Shown piece after piece: positions 32,718 to 40,862 of a stretch of 64,000 nt of DNA. Where the stretch lies: contig CAIQVH010000008.1 in the NCBI GenBank assembly GCA_903875215.1, positions 18,543-82,542 of the forward strand. The letters run 5' to 3'. The position numbers and the translations under genes were made by a program. The notes below the pieces were generated by a model, which did no database searches, had not been told where the DNA came from, and was given only the letters and a program-made list of their open reading frames with translations. The stretch comes from an uncultured Anaerolineae bacterium (lineage in GTDB: Bacteria > Chloroflexota > Anaerolineae > Anaerolineales > Villigracilaceae). How positions within the stretch are numbered: the first letter of the stretch is position 1; the number at the start of each line of letters is the position of its first letter.

Positions 32718-32732
32718 GCGGTATAATACCGC
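32718..32732. promoter_or_regulatory. Palindrome over the -10 of the tRNA-Pro promoter
   Basis: GCGGTAT (32718-32724) and its complement (32726-32732) surround one A, and the palindrome contains TATAAT at 32722-32727, 39 nt upstream of tRNA-Pro. No good -35 was found. The -10 call is likely; an operator role is speculation. Confidence 0.45.
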
Positions 32733-32765
32733 CTCGCTGTAGACAATACAGACAGGGCAATCAAT

Positions 32766-32840
32766 CGGGGCGTGGCGCAGCCCGGCTAGCGCGCTTGCAT
32801 GGGGTGCAAGAGGTCGAAGGTTCAAATCCTTTCGCCCCGA
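32766..32840 (+). tRNA. tRNA-Pro (anticodon GGG)
   Basis: A full cloverleaf can be drawn. The acceptor CGGGGCG (32766-32772) pairs with 32833-32839 and the discriminator is A (32840). The anticodon stem CTTGC/GCAAG encloses the 7-nt loop ATGGGGT, giving anticodon GGG. The T arm contains GGTTCAAATCC. The C1-G72 pair is typical of tRNA-Pro. CCA is not encoded. A strong terminator follows. Confidence 0.95.
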
Positions 32841-32844
32841 CTGA

Positions 32845-32875
32845 CCAAAAAACCGCTGAAAGGCGGTTTTTTTGG
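32845..32875 (+). terminator. Terminator after tRNA-Pro
   Basis: AAAAAACCGC and GGCGGTTTTTTT form a stem around a short loop, followed by T residues, directly after the tRNA. Confidence 0.9.
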
Positions 32876-32887
32876 TAAATAATACCG

Positions 32888-33232
32888 ATGAAACCATCTC
32901 CTCAACCTGTGAATCGTCTGGCGCTTTACAGCCTGATCGTGGCCGCGATGACCGTGATCTCCTTTTGTGTGGGGGTTGCGCCGATCCCGTTGACCGCGCC
33001 GCTTTGTTATCCCTCCGCGCTGCTGTTGGGCCTTTTGGCGCTCATTCTGGGTGGACGCGGATTGCGCCAGGTGCGCTCCAGCGGCGAGCGCGGCCGCCGG
33101 CTGGCCTTGGTGGGTATCTGGACTGGCGGGATGACCCTGCTGGCGGTGTTGTGTGCCACATCGCTGACATTGCTGTTCGTTAACTATGGCGCAGAGGCTC
33201 TTCAAGCAATTTGGGCGCGCTGGGCTCCCTAG
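32888..33232 (+). CDS. Small membrane protein resembling DUF4190
   Basis: A 114-residue protein with three hydrophobic segments (about residues 12-32, 38-58 and 75-100) and a basic loop (RQVRSSGERGRR) between the second and third. The layout is like that of the 90-residue protein at 27624-27896 but longer. It lies between tRNA-Pro and tRNA-Sec on the same strand. The ATG at 32888 follows the tRNA terminator by about 12 bp with only a weak ribosome site, so its expression may depend on a promoter I did not identify. Function unknown; DUF4190 similarity is by pattern only. Confidence 0.6.
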   Translation: MKPSPQPVNRLALYSLIVAAMTVISFCVGVAPIPLTAPLCYPSALLLGLLALILGGRGLRQVRSSGERGRRLALVGIWTGGMTLLAVLCATSLTLLFVNYGAEALQAIWARWAP

Positions 33233-33298
33233 ACCCGTCTTCACGATTGCTTCCCCGGCTCCCTTGCCAATCCCGTGCGCCTCGTGTATCCTTGCAGC

Positions 33299-33392
33299 GG
33301 GAGTGCATAAGTCCCGGTGGGCTTCCCGGTCTTCAAAACCGGTGTTGGGTCGCGTTGCGGTCCAGGGTGGGTTCGACCCCCATGCACTCCCG
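33299..33392 (+). tRNA. selC: tRNA-Sec (anticodon UCA)
   Basis: A 94-nt tRNA with the long acceptor stem GGGAGTGC (33299-33306) pairing with GCACTCCC (33384-33391). The anticodon stem-loop CCGGT-CTTCAAA-ACCGG carries the anticodon TCA. There is a long variable arm and a T arm with GGTTCGACCCC. These are the hallmarks of selenocysteine tRNA. Known: with SelA, SelB and SelD it decodes UGA as selenocysteine. Those genes are not in the window, nor did I find an in-frame UGA selenoprotein here. Confidence 0.93.
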
Positions 33393-33457
33393 CTCTTCTC
33401 ATTCAGTGACTTAATGGCCGGGTCGCGTAGAATTCTCTCAAAGGTAAATGGTGTCTT

Positions 33458-34639
33458 ATGTCACTACCAGAATTGGAAATTCTAAATTCCATTATCGGGA
33501 GGGTTTTTCGGATTGATGATTATACTGCCGGAGGTCACGCCGATCCTTACCTGATGCGTTATCGCGGCCAGCTTAGTCTTGATTCAGTCGAAGCCTATGA
33601 TCAGCTGTGCGAACGCTTGCGTCCATACGATCTGACACCACTCTTCCGTATCGACGAACTTGGCCGCCAGGTTATCCTGCTGGTCAACAGTCTCCCCAAG
33701 CCGCGCCAATCCAATAGCTGGGTGAATGTCCTGCTTTTTGTGCTGACAGTGTTCAGCGTGATGCTGATGGGTGTGGATGTGCAGGAAACACCCCCGCCAG
33801 ATACCTGGGGGCTGATTTTATTCCTCGTCCGCAACATACTCAGCGGCTGGCCTTTTGCTCTCAGCCTGCTTTCCATACTCCTGGCTCACGAATTTGGCCA
33901 TTACCTGGCTGCCCGTTACCATAAAACTGCCGCTACGCTGCCTTATTTCATCCCGTTGCCCTTCAGCATCCTCGGCACCCTGGGAGCGGTCATCGTCTGG
34001 AAGGAATTGCCACGCAATAAACGGATCCTGTTCGATGTGGGCGTGGCCGGGCCGCTGGCTGGCTTGTTTGTCGCCATTCCCATTCTTCTCTATGGCCTTT
34101 CCATTTCCAAAGTTGGCCCAATCAGCGCCACCCCTGGTGCCTTCCTTGAAGGCAATTCCTTGCTTTACCTGATGGCTAAATATGCCGTGTTTGGCAAATT
34201 GTTGCCCGAACCTGCCAGCTATGGCAGCCTCAATCCGCTGCTGTACTGGCTGCGCTTCTTTTTCACCGGCACGCCGCTCCCCTTGGGCGGTACGGATGTC
34301 ACCATTTCCTCGGTCGCTCTGGCCGGGTGGGCGGGCATCCTGGTCACCGCCCTCAACCTGCTGCCTGCCGGCCAGCTGGATGGCGGGCATGTCATGTATG
34401 TCCTGTTTGGGAGAAAACTAAAAAAAATCTTCCCATACCTGGTTGGCTTGCTGGTTCTGCTCGGTTTCTTTTGGAGTGGCTGGTGGTTGTGGGTTGCCCT
34501 GCTGTTCACCTTCGGCCGCCAGACTGCCGAACCGCTCGACCAGATCACCGAGATCGATGCGCCGCGCCGCGCGCTGGCCTGGCTGGTGATTTTCATCTTC
34601 TTTCTCGTCTTCATGCCCGTTCCCATGATTCTGTATTAG
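33458..34639 (+). CDS. Site-2 protease family (M50) membrane metalloprotease
   Basis: A 393-residue intramembrane protease. Seen: a soluble N-terminal domain (about 1-85), then several membrane helices with the zinc motif HEFGH (LLAHEFGHYLAARYHKT) near residue 145 and the third metal site NLLPAGQLDGGH near residue 302. Between them lies a long region with two or three helices. The arrangement resembles the EGY/S2P-like group found in plants, cyanobacteria and many Chloroflexi. Known: S2P enzymes cut membrane-bound anti-sigma factors or regulators, or clear signal peptides. It begins a plus-strand series of exported proteins up to 39109, but its substrate is unknown. Confidence 0.88.
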   Translation: MSLPELEILNSIIGRVFRIDDYTAGGHADPYLMRYRGQLSLDSVEAYDQLCERLRPYDLTPLFRIDELGRQVILLVNSLPKPRQSNSWVNVLLFVLTVFSVMLMGVDVQETPPPDTWGLILFLVRNILSGWPFALSLLSILLAHEFGHYLAARYHKTAATLPYFIPLPFSILGTLGAVIVWKELPRNKRILFDVGVAGPLAGLFVAIPILLYGLSISKVGPISATPGAFLEGNSLLYLMAKYAVFGKLLPEPASYGSLNPLLYWLRFFFTGTPLPLGGTDVTISSVALAGWAGILVTALNLLPAGQLDGGHVMYVLFGRKLKKIFPYLVGLLVLLGFFWSGWWLWVALLFTFGRQTAEPLDQITEIDAPRRALAWLVIFIFFLVFMPVPMILY

Positions 34640-34652
34640 GAAAACCTGACCG

Positions 34653-36059
34653 ATGCGCCGGACTCTGCCCCTTTTCATTACCGCTGTCCTGTTGCTGAGC
34701 GCCTGCTTTCCGAATGTGACCCTGCTGCCACACGAAACGGATTCCGTTTCGGTGCCTGGTTCGCAGCCCGCACCGACTCTCGGCAGCGCAAACCCTGATT
34801 CAGCCGCCGCACCGACCCCTTTTCCCAGCCCGACTCCCGGACTGGGCGCCAGCCCGGAGGCCTTGCAGGGCGTCAATGTGATAGCGTGGCACGGCTGGGG
34901 TGGTGATTCTTCCACCCTCTTCGCGCAGATGGCGGATGAGTTCAACCACTCCAATTCATGGGGCATCAGCGTCTCCGTCCAATCCAAGCCAAACCTGGAG
35001 AGCCTGGCCGATGAAGTTTCACAAGTGCTGGGCACCGACGGCCAGCCCGACCTGCTGGTGGCGCTGCCAGAGCAGTTGCTCGGCTGGCAGGCTGGCCTGG
35101 TGGATCTGACCCGCTATGCGATGCACCCCGCCGTGGGACTGGCGCCAGATGCGCTCTTTTCTGACCTGATGAGGCAATCCAACCTGGCAGGCTCGCAGCT
35201 TGGGATGCCGGCCTTGCGTTCCGGGCGTTTCTTGTTTTACAACGTCAGCTGGGCCAGGGAACTGGGTTTCGAGGCTCCCCCGCAAACCTGGGATGACTTT
35301 CGCAAGCAGGCCTGCGCCGCGAACGCATTTTGGAAGACAGACAGTGACGAGAGCAATGATGGGTATGGCGGGCTGGCGTTGGATGTGGAACCCAACTGGC
35401 AGACGCCGTACGCCTGGCTGCGGGCGCAGGGCGGCGAGGTATTTTCGCAGGGCGTATTTGCTTTTGAAACGGAAAATAACCTGGCGGCCTGGCAGAATCT
35501 GATCGATTTGCGCGCGAAGGGTTGTGCCTGGCTGCCGCAAACGGCCGGGAACGAGGAAAATTTTGCCGCGCGCAGGGCGCTTTTTGTGACCGGCACGCTC
35601 GGAGAACTTAATCAGCAGCGTGCGGCGTTGTCAACCGCAGTTTCGACGGATGAGTGGACTTTACTGCCTTTCCCCGGAACACACAGCGCCGTCCCGATTT
35701 ATGGCCCGGATTACGCGGTGTTAAAAACTGGCGAAACCCGTCAGCTGGCATCCTGGCTCTTCATCCGCTGGATGCTGCAGCCGGAAAACCAGGCACGCTG
35801 GGCGCGTCGCACCGGCCTGCTGCCGGTCAGCTCTGCTGCATTAGGGTTGTTGCGCAGTGACTATGCCGCCAACCGCCAGAAAGGCGCAGCCGCAGACCTG
35901 CTTTCTCAGGCGCTGATCTATCCACAATCTCCGCAATGGGGTCTGGCAGATAAGATCCTGGCCGATGGATTTATGTCCCTGCTCCAGGGCTATCCGGTTG
36001 TTACGCCAGCCGGCACCCTGAACCAGATGGATTCCACCCTGGCGGACTTGAGCCGTTAA
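34653..36059 (+). CDS. Extracellular solute-binding lipoprotein (family 1)
   Basis: A 468-residue lipoprotein of the carbohydrate-binding SBP1 type. Seen: a signal peptide with lipobox LLSAC near residue 19, a low-complexity Pro/Thr/Ser linker (about 25-70), and an SBP fold from about residue 75. The fold carries VNVIAWHGWGGDSSTLF, YNVSWARELGFEAPPQTWDDFRKQACA and PIYGPDYAVLKTGETRQLASWLFIRWM. Known: such proteins deliver sugars to CUT1 permeases. No permease or ATPase lies next to it; the nearest CUT1 permeases are at 20820-23799. It lies 13 bp downstream of the M50 protease and is probably co-transcribed with it. Confidence 0.87.
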   Translation: MRRTLPLFITAVLLLSACFPNVTLLPHETDSVSVPGSQPAPTLGSANPDSAAAPTPFPSPTPGLGASPEALQGVNVIAWHGWGGDSSTLFAQMADEFNHSNSWGISVSVQSKPNLESLADEVSQVLGTDGQPDLLVALPEQLLGWQAGLVDLTRYAMHPAVGLAPDALFSDLMRQSNLAGSQLGMPALRSGRFLFYNVSWARELGFEAPPQTWDDFRKQACAANAFWKTDSDESNDGYGGLALDVEPNWQTPYAWLRAQGGEVFSQGVFAFETENNLAAWQNLIDLRAKGCAWLPQTAGNEENFAARRALFVTGTLGELNQQRAALSTAVSTDEWTLLPFPGTHSAVPIYGPDYAVLKTGETRQLASWLFIRWMLQPENQARWARRTGLLPVSSAALGLLRSDYAANRQKGAAADLLSQALIYPQSPQWGLADKILADGFMSLLQGYPVVTPAGTLNQMDSTLADLSR

Positions 36060-36114
36060 CGCCAGGTTTTTTGGTACGACGATTGTTTTCTGTTTTCGCT
36101 CATAAAGGTGGATT

Positions 36115-37527
36115 ATGGTCAAACGAATCTTAACCCTGATGCTGGTGGTAATTCTAGGGTTCCTGTCGTATCCGATTTCGGTGGATGCGCTGACCCCGCT
36201 GAAAACAAGTTCCAACGAGGCGGTGATTGATTTTCCCAACAAAATCACGTTTCGGGCGCAGCTCCAGGCAGAGGAAAAAATCACTAAAGTGGTGCTTGAA
36301 TACGGCACCACCCAGCTGACCTGCGGTGATGTGATAGCCAAGGCCTTCCCGCAGTTTACCCCCGGAACGAGCGTTAAAGTGGAGTGGAGCTGGGATATGC
36401 GCCAGTCCGGATCGTTGCCTCCCGGTGCAAACATCTGGTGGCGCTGGCGGGTGACGGATGCCAACGGGAAGGAATCAGTTTCCGAGCAGCATAACATCAC
36501 CTGGCTCGATTCGGTTCACGATTGGCAGACGCGCAGCGCTGAAAATCTGCGTCTGCACTGGTACGAGGGCTCCCAATCCTTTGCTGACAAGATTCTACAG
36601 GCGGCCAAAGGCGGCCTGGCGTTAAATGACAAAAGCGCCGGGCTAAAACCGGAAGGCGCGATTGACCTTTATATCTACAGCAATTACACGGATCTGGGCG
36701 ATGCCATTTTGTATGAACCCTCCTGGACCGGGGGACAGGCTTTTCCTGAGAACAATATCGTCATTATTGGCATTTCCACCGATAATGTTGAATGGGGGAA
36801 AAGTGCCACCGTCCACGAACTTACGCATGTGTTGGTCGGTCATCTCACCTTTTCCTGCCTGGGAGATGTACCAACCTGGTTGAATGAAGGCCTGGCCGTC
36901 TACAGCGAAGGCCAGCTGGAACTGTCCTCCCAGCAGCAGCTGGATGCCGCCATTCGCGATGATACGCTCTTGCCGGTGCGGTCTCTTAGCGGAGGGTTCT
37001 CCGAAATTGCAGATAAAGCCAACCTGTCGTACAGTGAATCCTTTAGTATCGTCAAATTCTTGCTTGAAACTTATGGTCAGCCCAAGATGACCGAATTGTT
37101 GACCACCCTGCGGGATGGGACCACCATTGACGAGGCGCTTCTCGCGGTATACGGGTTTAATGTCGAAGGGTTGGAAGATGCCTGGCGGGAAAGCATCGGC
37201 GCCCAGGCGCGGGCGGCTGTTCCCAACCCCACTGCCACGCCGCTGCCGACTTACGTTCCGACCATTGCCCCGATTTCAGGCGTGCCCCTGGCTGTGACAT
37301 CCACCCCGTTTGCTGTCCCGACTTCTTCCACTGGCGGGCCTGCGACGGTTCCATCTGCCCCTGCGCTGCCCGGCTTTTCCTCCGAACAACTCCTGGCCAT
37401 TGCCGGGGTGCTGACCTTGCTGTGCTGCTGTTTGGTGGTGGGCCTGCTCATCGCCGGGGTGGTCTATTTCGTACTTCGCGGAAAAACTGCCCGCAGAGCG
37501 GATCAGAATGGAGGCCAAAATGCGTAA
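36115..37527 (+). CDS. Gluzincin (peptidase MA-like) membrane-anchored metalloprotease
   Basis: A 470-residue exported protease. Seen: a signal peptide (residues 1-25), an Ig-like N-terminal region (about 30-150), a gluzincin zinc motif HELTHVLVGH near residue 240 with the downstream Glu in WLNEGLAVYSEGQ, and a Pro/Thr-rich linker. One C-terminal transmembrane helix (LLAIAGVLTLLCCCLVVGLLIAGVVYFVL reduced to about 430-455) is followed by a basic tail. This puts the catalytic part outside the cell, tethered to the membrane. The family resembles peptidase MA / M1-like gluzincins. It overlaps the next gene by 8 bp (37520-37527), suggesting joint function with the peptide-binding protein that follows. 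Confidence 0.82.
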   Translation: MVKRILTLMLVVILGFLSYPISVDALTPLKTSSNEAVIDFPNKITFRAQLQAEEKITKVVLEYGTTQLTCGDVIAKAFPQFTPGTSVKVEWSWDMRQSGSLPPGANIWWRWRVTDANGKESVSEQHNITWLDSVHDWQTRSAENLRLHWYEGSQSFADKILQAAKGGLALNDKSAGLKPEGAIDLYIYSNYTDLGDAILYEPSWTGGQAFPENNIVIIGISTDNVEWGKSATVHELTHVLVGHLTFSCLGDVPTWLNEGLAVYSEGQLELSSQQQLDAAIRDDTLLPVRSLSGGFSEIADKANLSYSESFSIVKFLLETYGQPKMTELLTTLRDGTTIDEALLAVYGFNVEGLEDAWRESIGAQARAAVPNPTATPLPTYVPTIAPISGVPLAVTSTPFAVPTSSTGGPATVPSAPALPGFSSEQLLAIAGVLTLLCCCLVVGLLIAGVVYFVLRGKTARRADQNGGQNA

Positions 37528-39109
37528 AATCTTGAGCATACTTGCTGTTGTGGTGCTGGCTCTTCCGCTGCTGGGTGTCTCTGATTCCGGTTTGGCTACC
37601 CAATATGGCATTCCGCTGAACCAGGCGCTGGTGCTGGAAGGCGGAGAAACCAGCAATCTTCGCAATTATGACCCGGCGACCACCGTCACCGCGGGTGATA
37701 AACGGTTGTTCAGCGGGCTGGTTTCCTTCGACCCGAATCTGAATCTCACGCCAGACCTGGCGGAAAGCTGGGATATCAGCCCGGATGGATTGGTGTACAC
37801 CTTTCACCTGCGCTCCAATGCCACATTTCATTCCGGCCGCGCCGTAACTGCGCAGGATTTCATCTACTCCTGGACGCGCGCTGCGGATCCGGCCCTGCAA
37901 TCTCCGACCGTGTTAACGTATCTGGGCGACATTGTCGGTCTGCCGGCGGTTGTAGAAGGCAGCGCGAAAACAGTCAGCGGATTAAAAGCCCTCGATGAGC
38001 ACACCCTGCAGGTCACCATTGACGCGCCCAAGCCGTACTTCCTGATGAAATTGACTTTCGCCACCGCTTTTGTGGTGGATAAGGACAACGTGGAAAGCGG
38101 GCCAAACTGGGTGCGCCAGCCGAATGGGACCGGGCCATATCGCTTGAAAGAGTGGAAATCCAACGAGGTGATGATTTACGAGGCCAACCAGGACTTTTAC
38201 CTGGGCGCGCCTTCCATCCCCTATGTGCTTGTCAAGATATTTAGTGGGGACGGGATGCGACTGTATGAAACCGGAGACGTTGACATTGCCCCCGTTTACC
38301 TCTCGTCGGTGGAGCGTTTTAGCGACCCGGCTGAACCCATGCATGGCGAACTCCTGGCAGGTGTCAGCCTGTGTACCAATTACGTGGTTTTTGATGTTAC
38401 CCAGCCACCCTTTGATGATCTGAATGTGCGCAAGGCCTTCAGTATGGCGTTCAACCGCCAAAAGTACATCAGCGTGGTCATGGATGGCCATGCGCTGCCG
38501 GCGCAGGGGATTTATCCACCCGCCTTGCCAGGCTATAACCTCGAACTCAAAGGGCTGCCTTATGATCCTGAGCAGGCCCGCAAGCTCCTGGCTCAATCCA
38601 AATATGGCGGTCCGGAGGGTTTGCCGCCGATCGTCTATACAGATGCCGGCCTGGGTAGTTATGTTAATTCGGATGTGGCGGCTATGGCTCAAATGTGGAA
38701 ACAAAATCTGGGCGTAACCATCACCGTTGAGAATGTTGAATTCAACTACTACTATGACCAGATCTATTCGGGCAACCATGGCCAGCTCTTCTCGGGCGGC
38801 TGGTGCGCAGATTATCCCGATCCGGAAAACTTTGCCGATGTGCTATTCCACAGCGGCTCATCCCAGAATAACGGCGGCTATAGCAATCCTGCCCTCGATG
38901 CCTTGCTGGAAAAAGCCCGCACCGAGCAGGAGATTACCCGGCGCATTGGGATGTATCAGCAGGCTGAGCAAATCCTCGTAGATGAATCTGCCGCTTTGTT
39001 CACTGTTCACAGTCTTTCATACCAGCTGGTGAAGCCGTATGTCAAAGGATATGTGTTAACACCGATTGATATCCCGATTGAGCGTTATATGTGGCTCGAA
39101 GGGAAGTAA
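37520..39109 (+). CDS. Peptide/oligopeptide-binding protein (SBP family 5)
   Basis: A 529-residue extracytoplasmic binding protein of the OppA/DppA type. Seen: a signal peptide (RKILSILAVVVLALPLLG), the family signature LAESWDISPDGLVYTFHLRSNATFHSGRAVTAQDFIYSW, FDDLNVRKAFSMAFNRQKYI, and a C-terminal region ending PIERYMWLEGK. No lipobox cysteine is seen in the signal, so it is either soluble in the periplasm-like space or anchored otherwise. No Opp permease or ATPase genes follow. Its start overlaps the end of the gluzincin peptidase gene, hinting at capture of peptides released by that protease. The start at 37520 was chosen; 37508 is also in frame. Confidence 0.88.
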   Translation: MRKILSILAVVVLALPLLGVSDSGLATQYGIPLNQALVLEGGETSNLRNYDPATTVTAGDKRLFSGLVSFDPNLNLTPDLAESWDISPDGLVYTFHLRSNATFHSGRAVTAQDFIYSWTRAADPALQSPTVLTYLGDIVGLPAVVEGSAKTVSGLKALDEHTLQVTIDAPKPYFLMKLTFATAFVVDKDNVESGPNWVRQPNGTGPYRLKEWKSNEVMIYEANQDFYLGAPSIPYVLVKIFSGDGMRLYETGDVDIAPVYLSSVERFSDPAEPMHGELLAGVSLCTNYVVFDVTQPPFDDLNVRKAFSMAFNRQKYISVVMDGHALPAQGIYPPALPGYNLELKGLPYDPEQARKLLAQSKYGGPEGLPPIVYTDAGLGSYVNSDVAAMAQMWKQNLGVTITVENVEFNYYYDQIYSGNHGQLFSGGWCADYPDPENFADVLFHSGSSQNNGGYSNPALDALLEKARTEQEITRRIGMYQQAEQILVDESAALFTVHSLSYQLVKPYVKGYVLTPIDIPIERYMWLEGK

Positions 39110-39116
39110 TGCTCAT

Positions 39117-39146
39117 GTGGCTGGCCAGGGCAACCAGGCCAGCCAC
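39117..39146 (+). terminator. Hairpin after the family 5 binding protein
   Basis: GTGGCTGGCC (39117-39126) pairs with 39137-39146 around a 10-nt loop, 8 bp after the stop codon, followed by TTCTTCGTT. A probable terminator with a modest T-rich tail. Confidence 0.7.
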
Positions 39147-39265
39147 TTCTTCGTTAATCGGAATGTGCAATCGGCCGGAAAAGTTTCCGCCTAGGGGGGC
39201 GCAGTTTGATTAATCGTGTTAAGATTGCAGTGTAGTTTCTACATCATCAATTTCATGGAGGCCCT

Positions 39266-39622
39266 ATGTATTTTTTCGTCCGTTATACCGGTTATATGAT
39301 GGTGGCTTTTGGTGTGCTCTTTATGCTGGCCGGGCTGGCCGGGGCCATTTACGGTTTTGCCCAGCACCAGGCCCTGCTGACTTTAGTCAACGATAGCCTG
39401 GAAGCCAGCCAGTCTCTTTGGCGGGTGCAGGATGTCCGCTTTCTGACCTCCATCGCCGGGTTGGTTCTGTTCCTGCTTGGGATGATGTCTTCAGCGTTCG
39501 GGCAGTTATTACTCATTTTTGCCGATCTGGCAAACTACACTCACGAGACGAATCACTTGCTGCGGGCGATGCGGCGGCGGCCGGTCACCCCGGAACCGGA
39601 ATATGATCAGCCTGTAGGCTGA
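39266..39622 (+). CDS. Membrane protein of unknown function (118 residues)
   Basis: A small inner-membrane protein with two hydrophobic helices (about residues 8-35 and 58-85), separated by a soluble loop with LVNDSLEASQSLWRVQDV. It ends in a basic tail (LLRAMRRRPVTPEPEYDQP), consistent with both termini in the cytoplasm. The ATG at 39266 is preceded by ATGGAGGCCCT. I do not recognise the family. It lies 24 bp upstream of the YibE/F gene on the same strand and may belong to the same transcript. Confidence 0.7.
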   Translation: MYFFVRYTGYMMVAFGVLFMLAGLAGAIYGFAQHQALLTLVNDSLEASQSLWRVQDVRFLTSIAGLVLFLLGMMSSAFGQLLLIFADLANYTHETNHLLRAMRRRPVTPEPEYDQPVG

Positions 39623-39646
39623 TCGAAGCTCGATCATTTCCTGCTC

Positions 39647-40846
39647 ATGAGAAAAATCCCCTTTCCATTTTTGCTGGCAGGGATGCTGGTAATTCTGGCA
39701 TTCGGCGCGTTCCTGCTGTGGGGCGTGCCGTATTTTTTTCAACCCCTGAACATGGTGGGTTTCAATGGCACGTTGGGTTCGCACACCTACCGTGCGCGCG
39801 TCACGCAAATCATCGAAGCCGGCAACATCGATCTGGGTGGAATCCTGCAAACCTACCAGCGTGTGCGCGTCACCGTTCAGGATGGCGGGTATGCCGGTGT
39901 GCCCATGGAAGTCGATTATGGCCGGACACGTATTCTGCCGGGCGGCCAGTTGCTGGCAATTGGGGATGATATTTATGTTCTGATCAACAAGCGCATTGAC
40001 GGCGTGGTGGAAGCCTTCTTTGTGGATTTCGTGCGCGAAAAAGCCCTGCTGGGATTGCTGGTGGTGTTCATGGCGGCCATTATTTTGATGGGACGCTGGA
40101 AAGGTGTGCGCAGTTTGCTTGGGCTGGGGTTCAGCCTGGTGATGATCATCGCATACGTCATTCCGCACATCCTGGCGGGCGAGGATCCGGTGCTGGTCAG
40201 CCTGATCGGTTCGGGGATTTTGCTGGGGAGCACGCTTTATCTGACCTATGGGTGGAATTGGAAAACTCACGCATCAGTGGTCAGCATGATCCTGGTGTTG
40301 ATTCTGACCGGAACCTTGGCCGCTCTCTTTATGGATTTTGCCCGCCTGAATGGTTCCGGCAGCGAGGAAGCGCTTTTCCTGGTCCAGCTTTCCAATGTGC
40401 AGATCAATCTGCGCGGGCTGTTGCTGGGCGGAATCATTATCGGCGCGCTGGGTGTGCTCGATGACCTGGTGACTACCCAGTCGGCGGCGGTTTTTGAGCT
40501 GTACCATACCAACCCGGCGCTTGGTTATCGGGCTTTGTTTGAAAAGGCCATGCGTATTGGTCAGGATCATGTGGCGGCCACAGTCAACACCCTGGTGCTG
40601 GCGTATGCCGGGGCCTCGTTGCCGCTGCTTTTGTTGTTCACCCTGGGCAACGGGAATTATGATTACTTTATCAACGTGGAATTTGTGAGCGAGGAAATCG
40701 TGCGCACCCTGGTGGGCTCGCTGGGACTCATGGCGGCGGTGCCTCTGACGACGGCTATTGCGACGTTGCTGGTGCTGAATGGGCATCGATTGTCTGCCGA
40801 GTGGCGCGCCCTGTTGGGGCCGGAAGGCGAGGGTCACCTGCATTAG
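39647..40846 (+). CDS. YibE/F family integral membrane protein
   Basis: A 399-residue multi-pass membrane protein of the YibE/F family. Seen: an N-terminal helix (about 5-28), an extracytoplasmic domain of some 100 residues, then a run of about seven helices with ILMGRWKGVRSLLGLGFSLVMI, GALGVLDDLVTTQSAAVFELYHTNP and GQDHVAATVNTLVLAYAGASLPLLLLF. These last two segments are the best conserved parts of the family. Known: function is not established; transport has been proposed. It follows a small membrane protein on the same strand. No other transporter component is adjacent. Confidence 0.85.
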   Translation: MRKIPFPFLLAGMLVILAFGAFLLWGVPYFFQPLNMVGFNGTLGSHTYRARVTQIIEAGNIDLGGILQTYQRVRVTVQDGGYAGVPMEVDYGRTRILPGGQLLAIGDDIYVLINKRIDGVVEAFFVDFVREKALLGLLVVFMAAIILMGRWKGVRSLLGLGFSLVMIIAYVIPHILAGEDPVLVSLIGSGILLGSTLYLTYGWNWKTHASVVSMILVLILTGTLAALFMDFARLNGSGSEEALFLVQLSNVQINLRGLLLGGIIIGALGVLDDLVTTQSAAVFELYHTNPALGYRALFEKAMRIGQDHVAATVNTLVLAYAGASLPLLLLFTLGNGNYDYFINVEFVSEEIVRTLVGSLGLMAAVPLTTAIATLLVLNGHRLSAEWRALLGPEGEGHLH

Positions 40847-40862
40847 CGCGGTAAAACCAATT

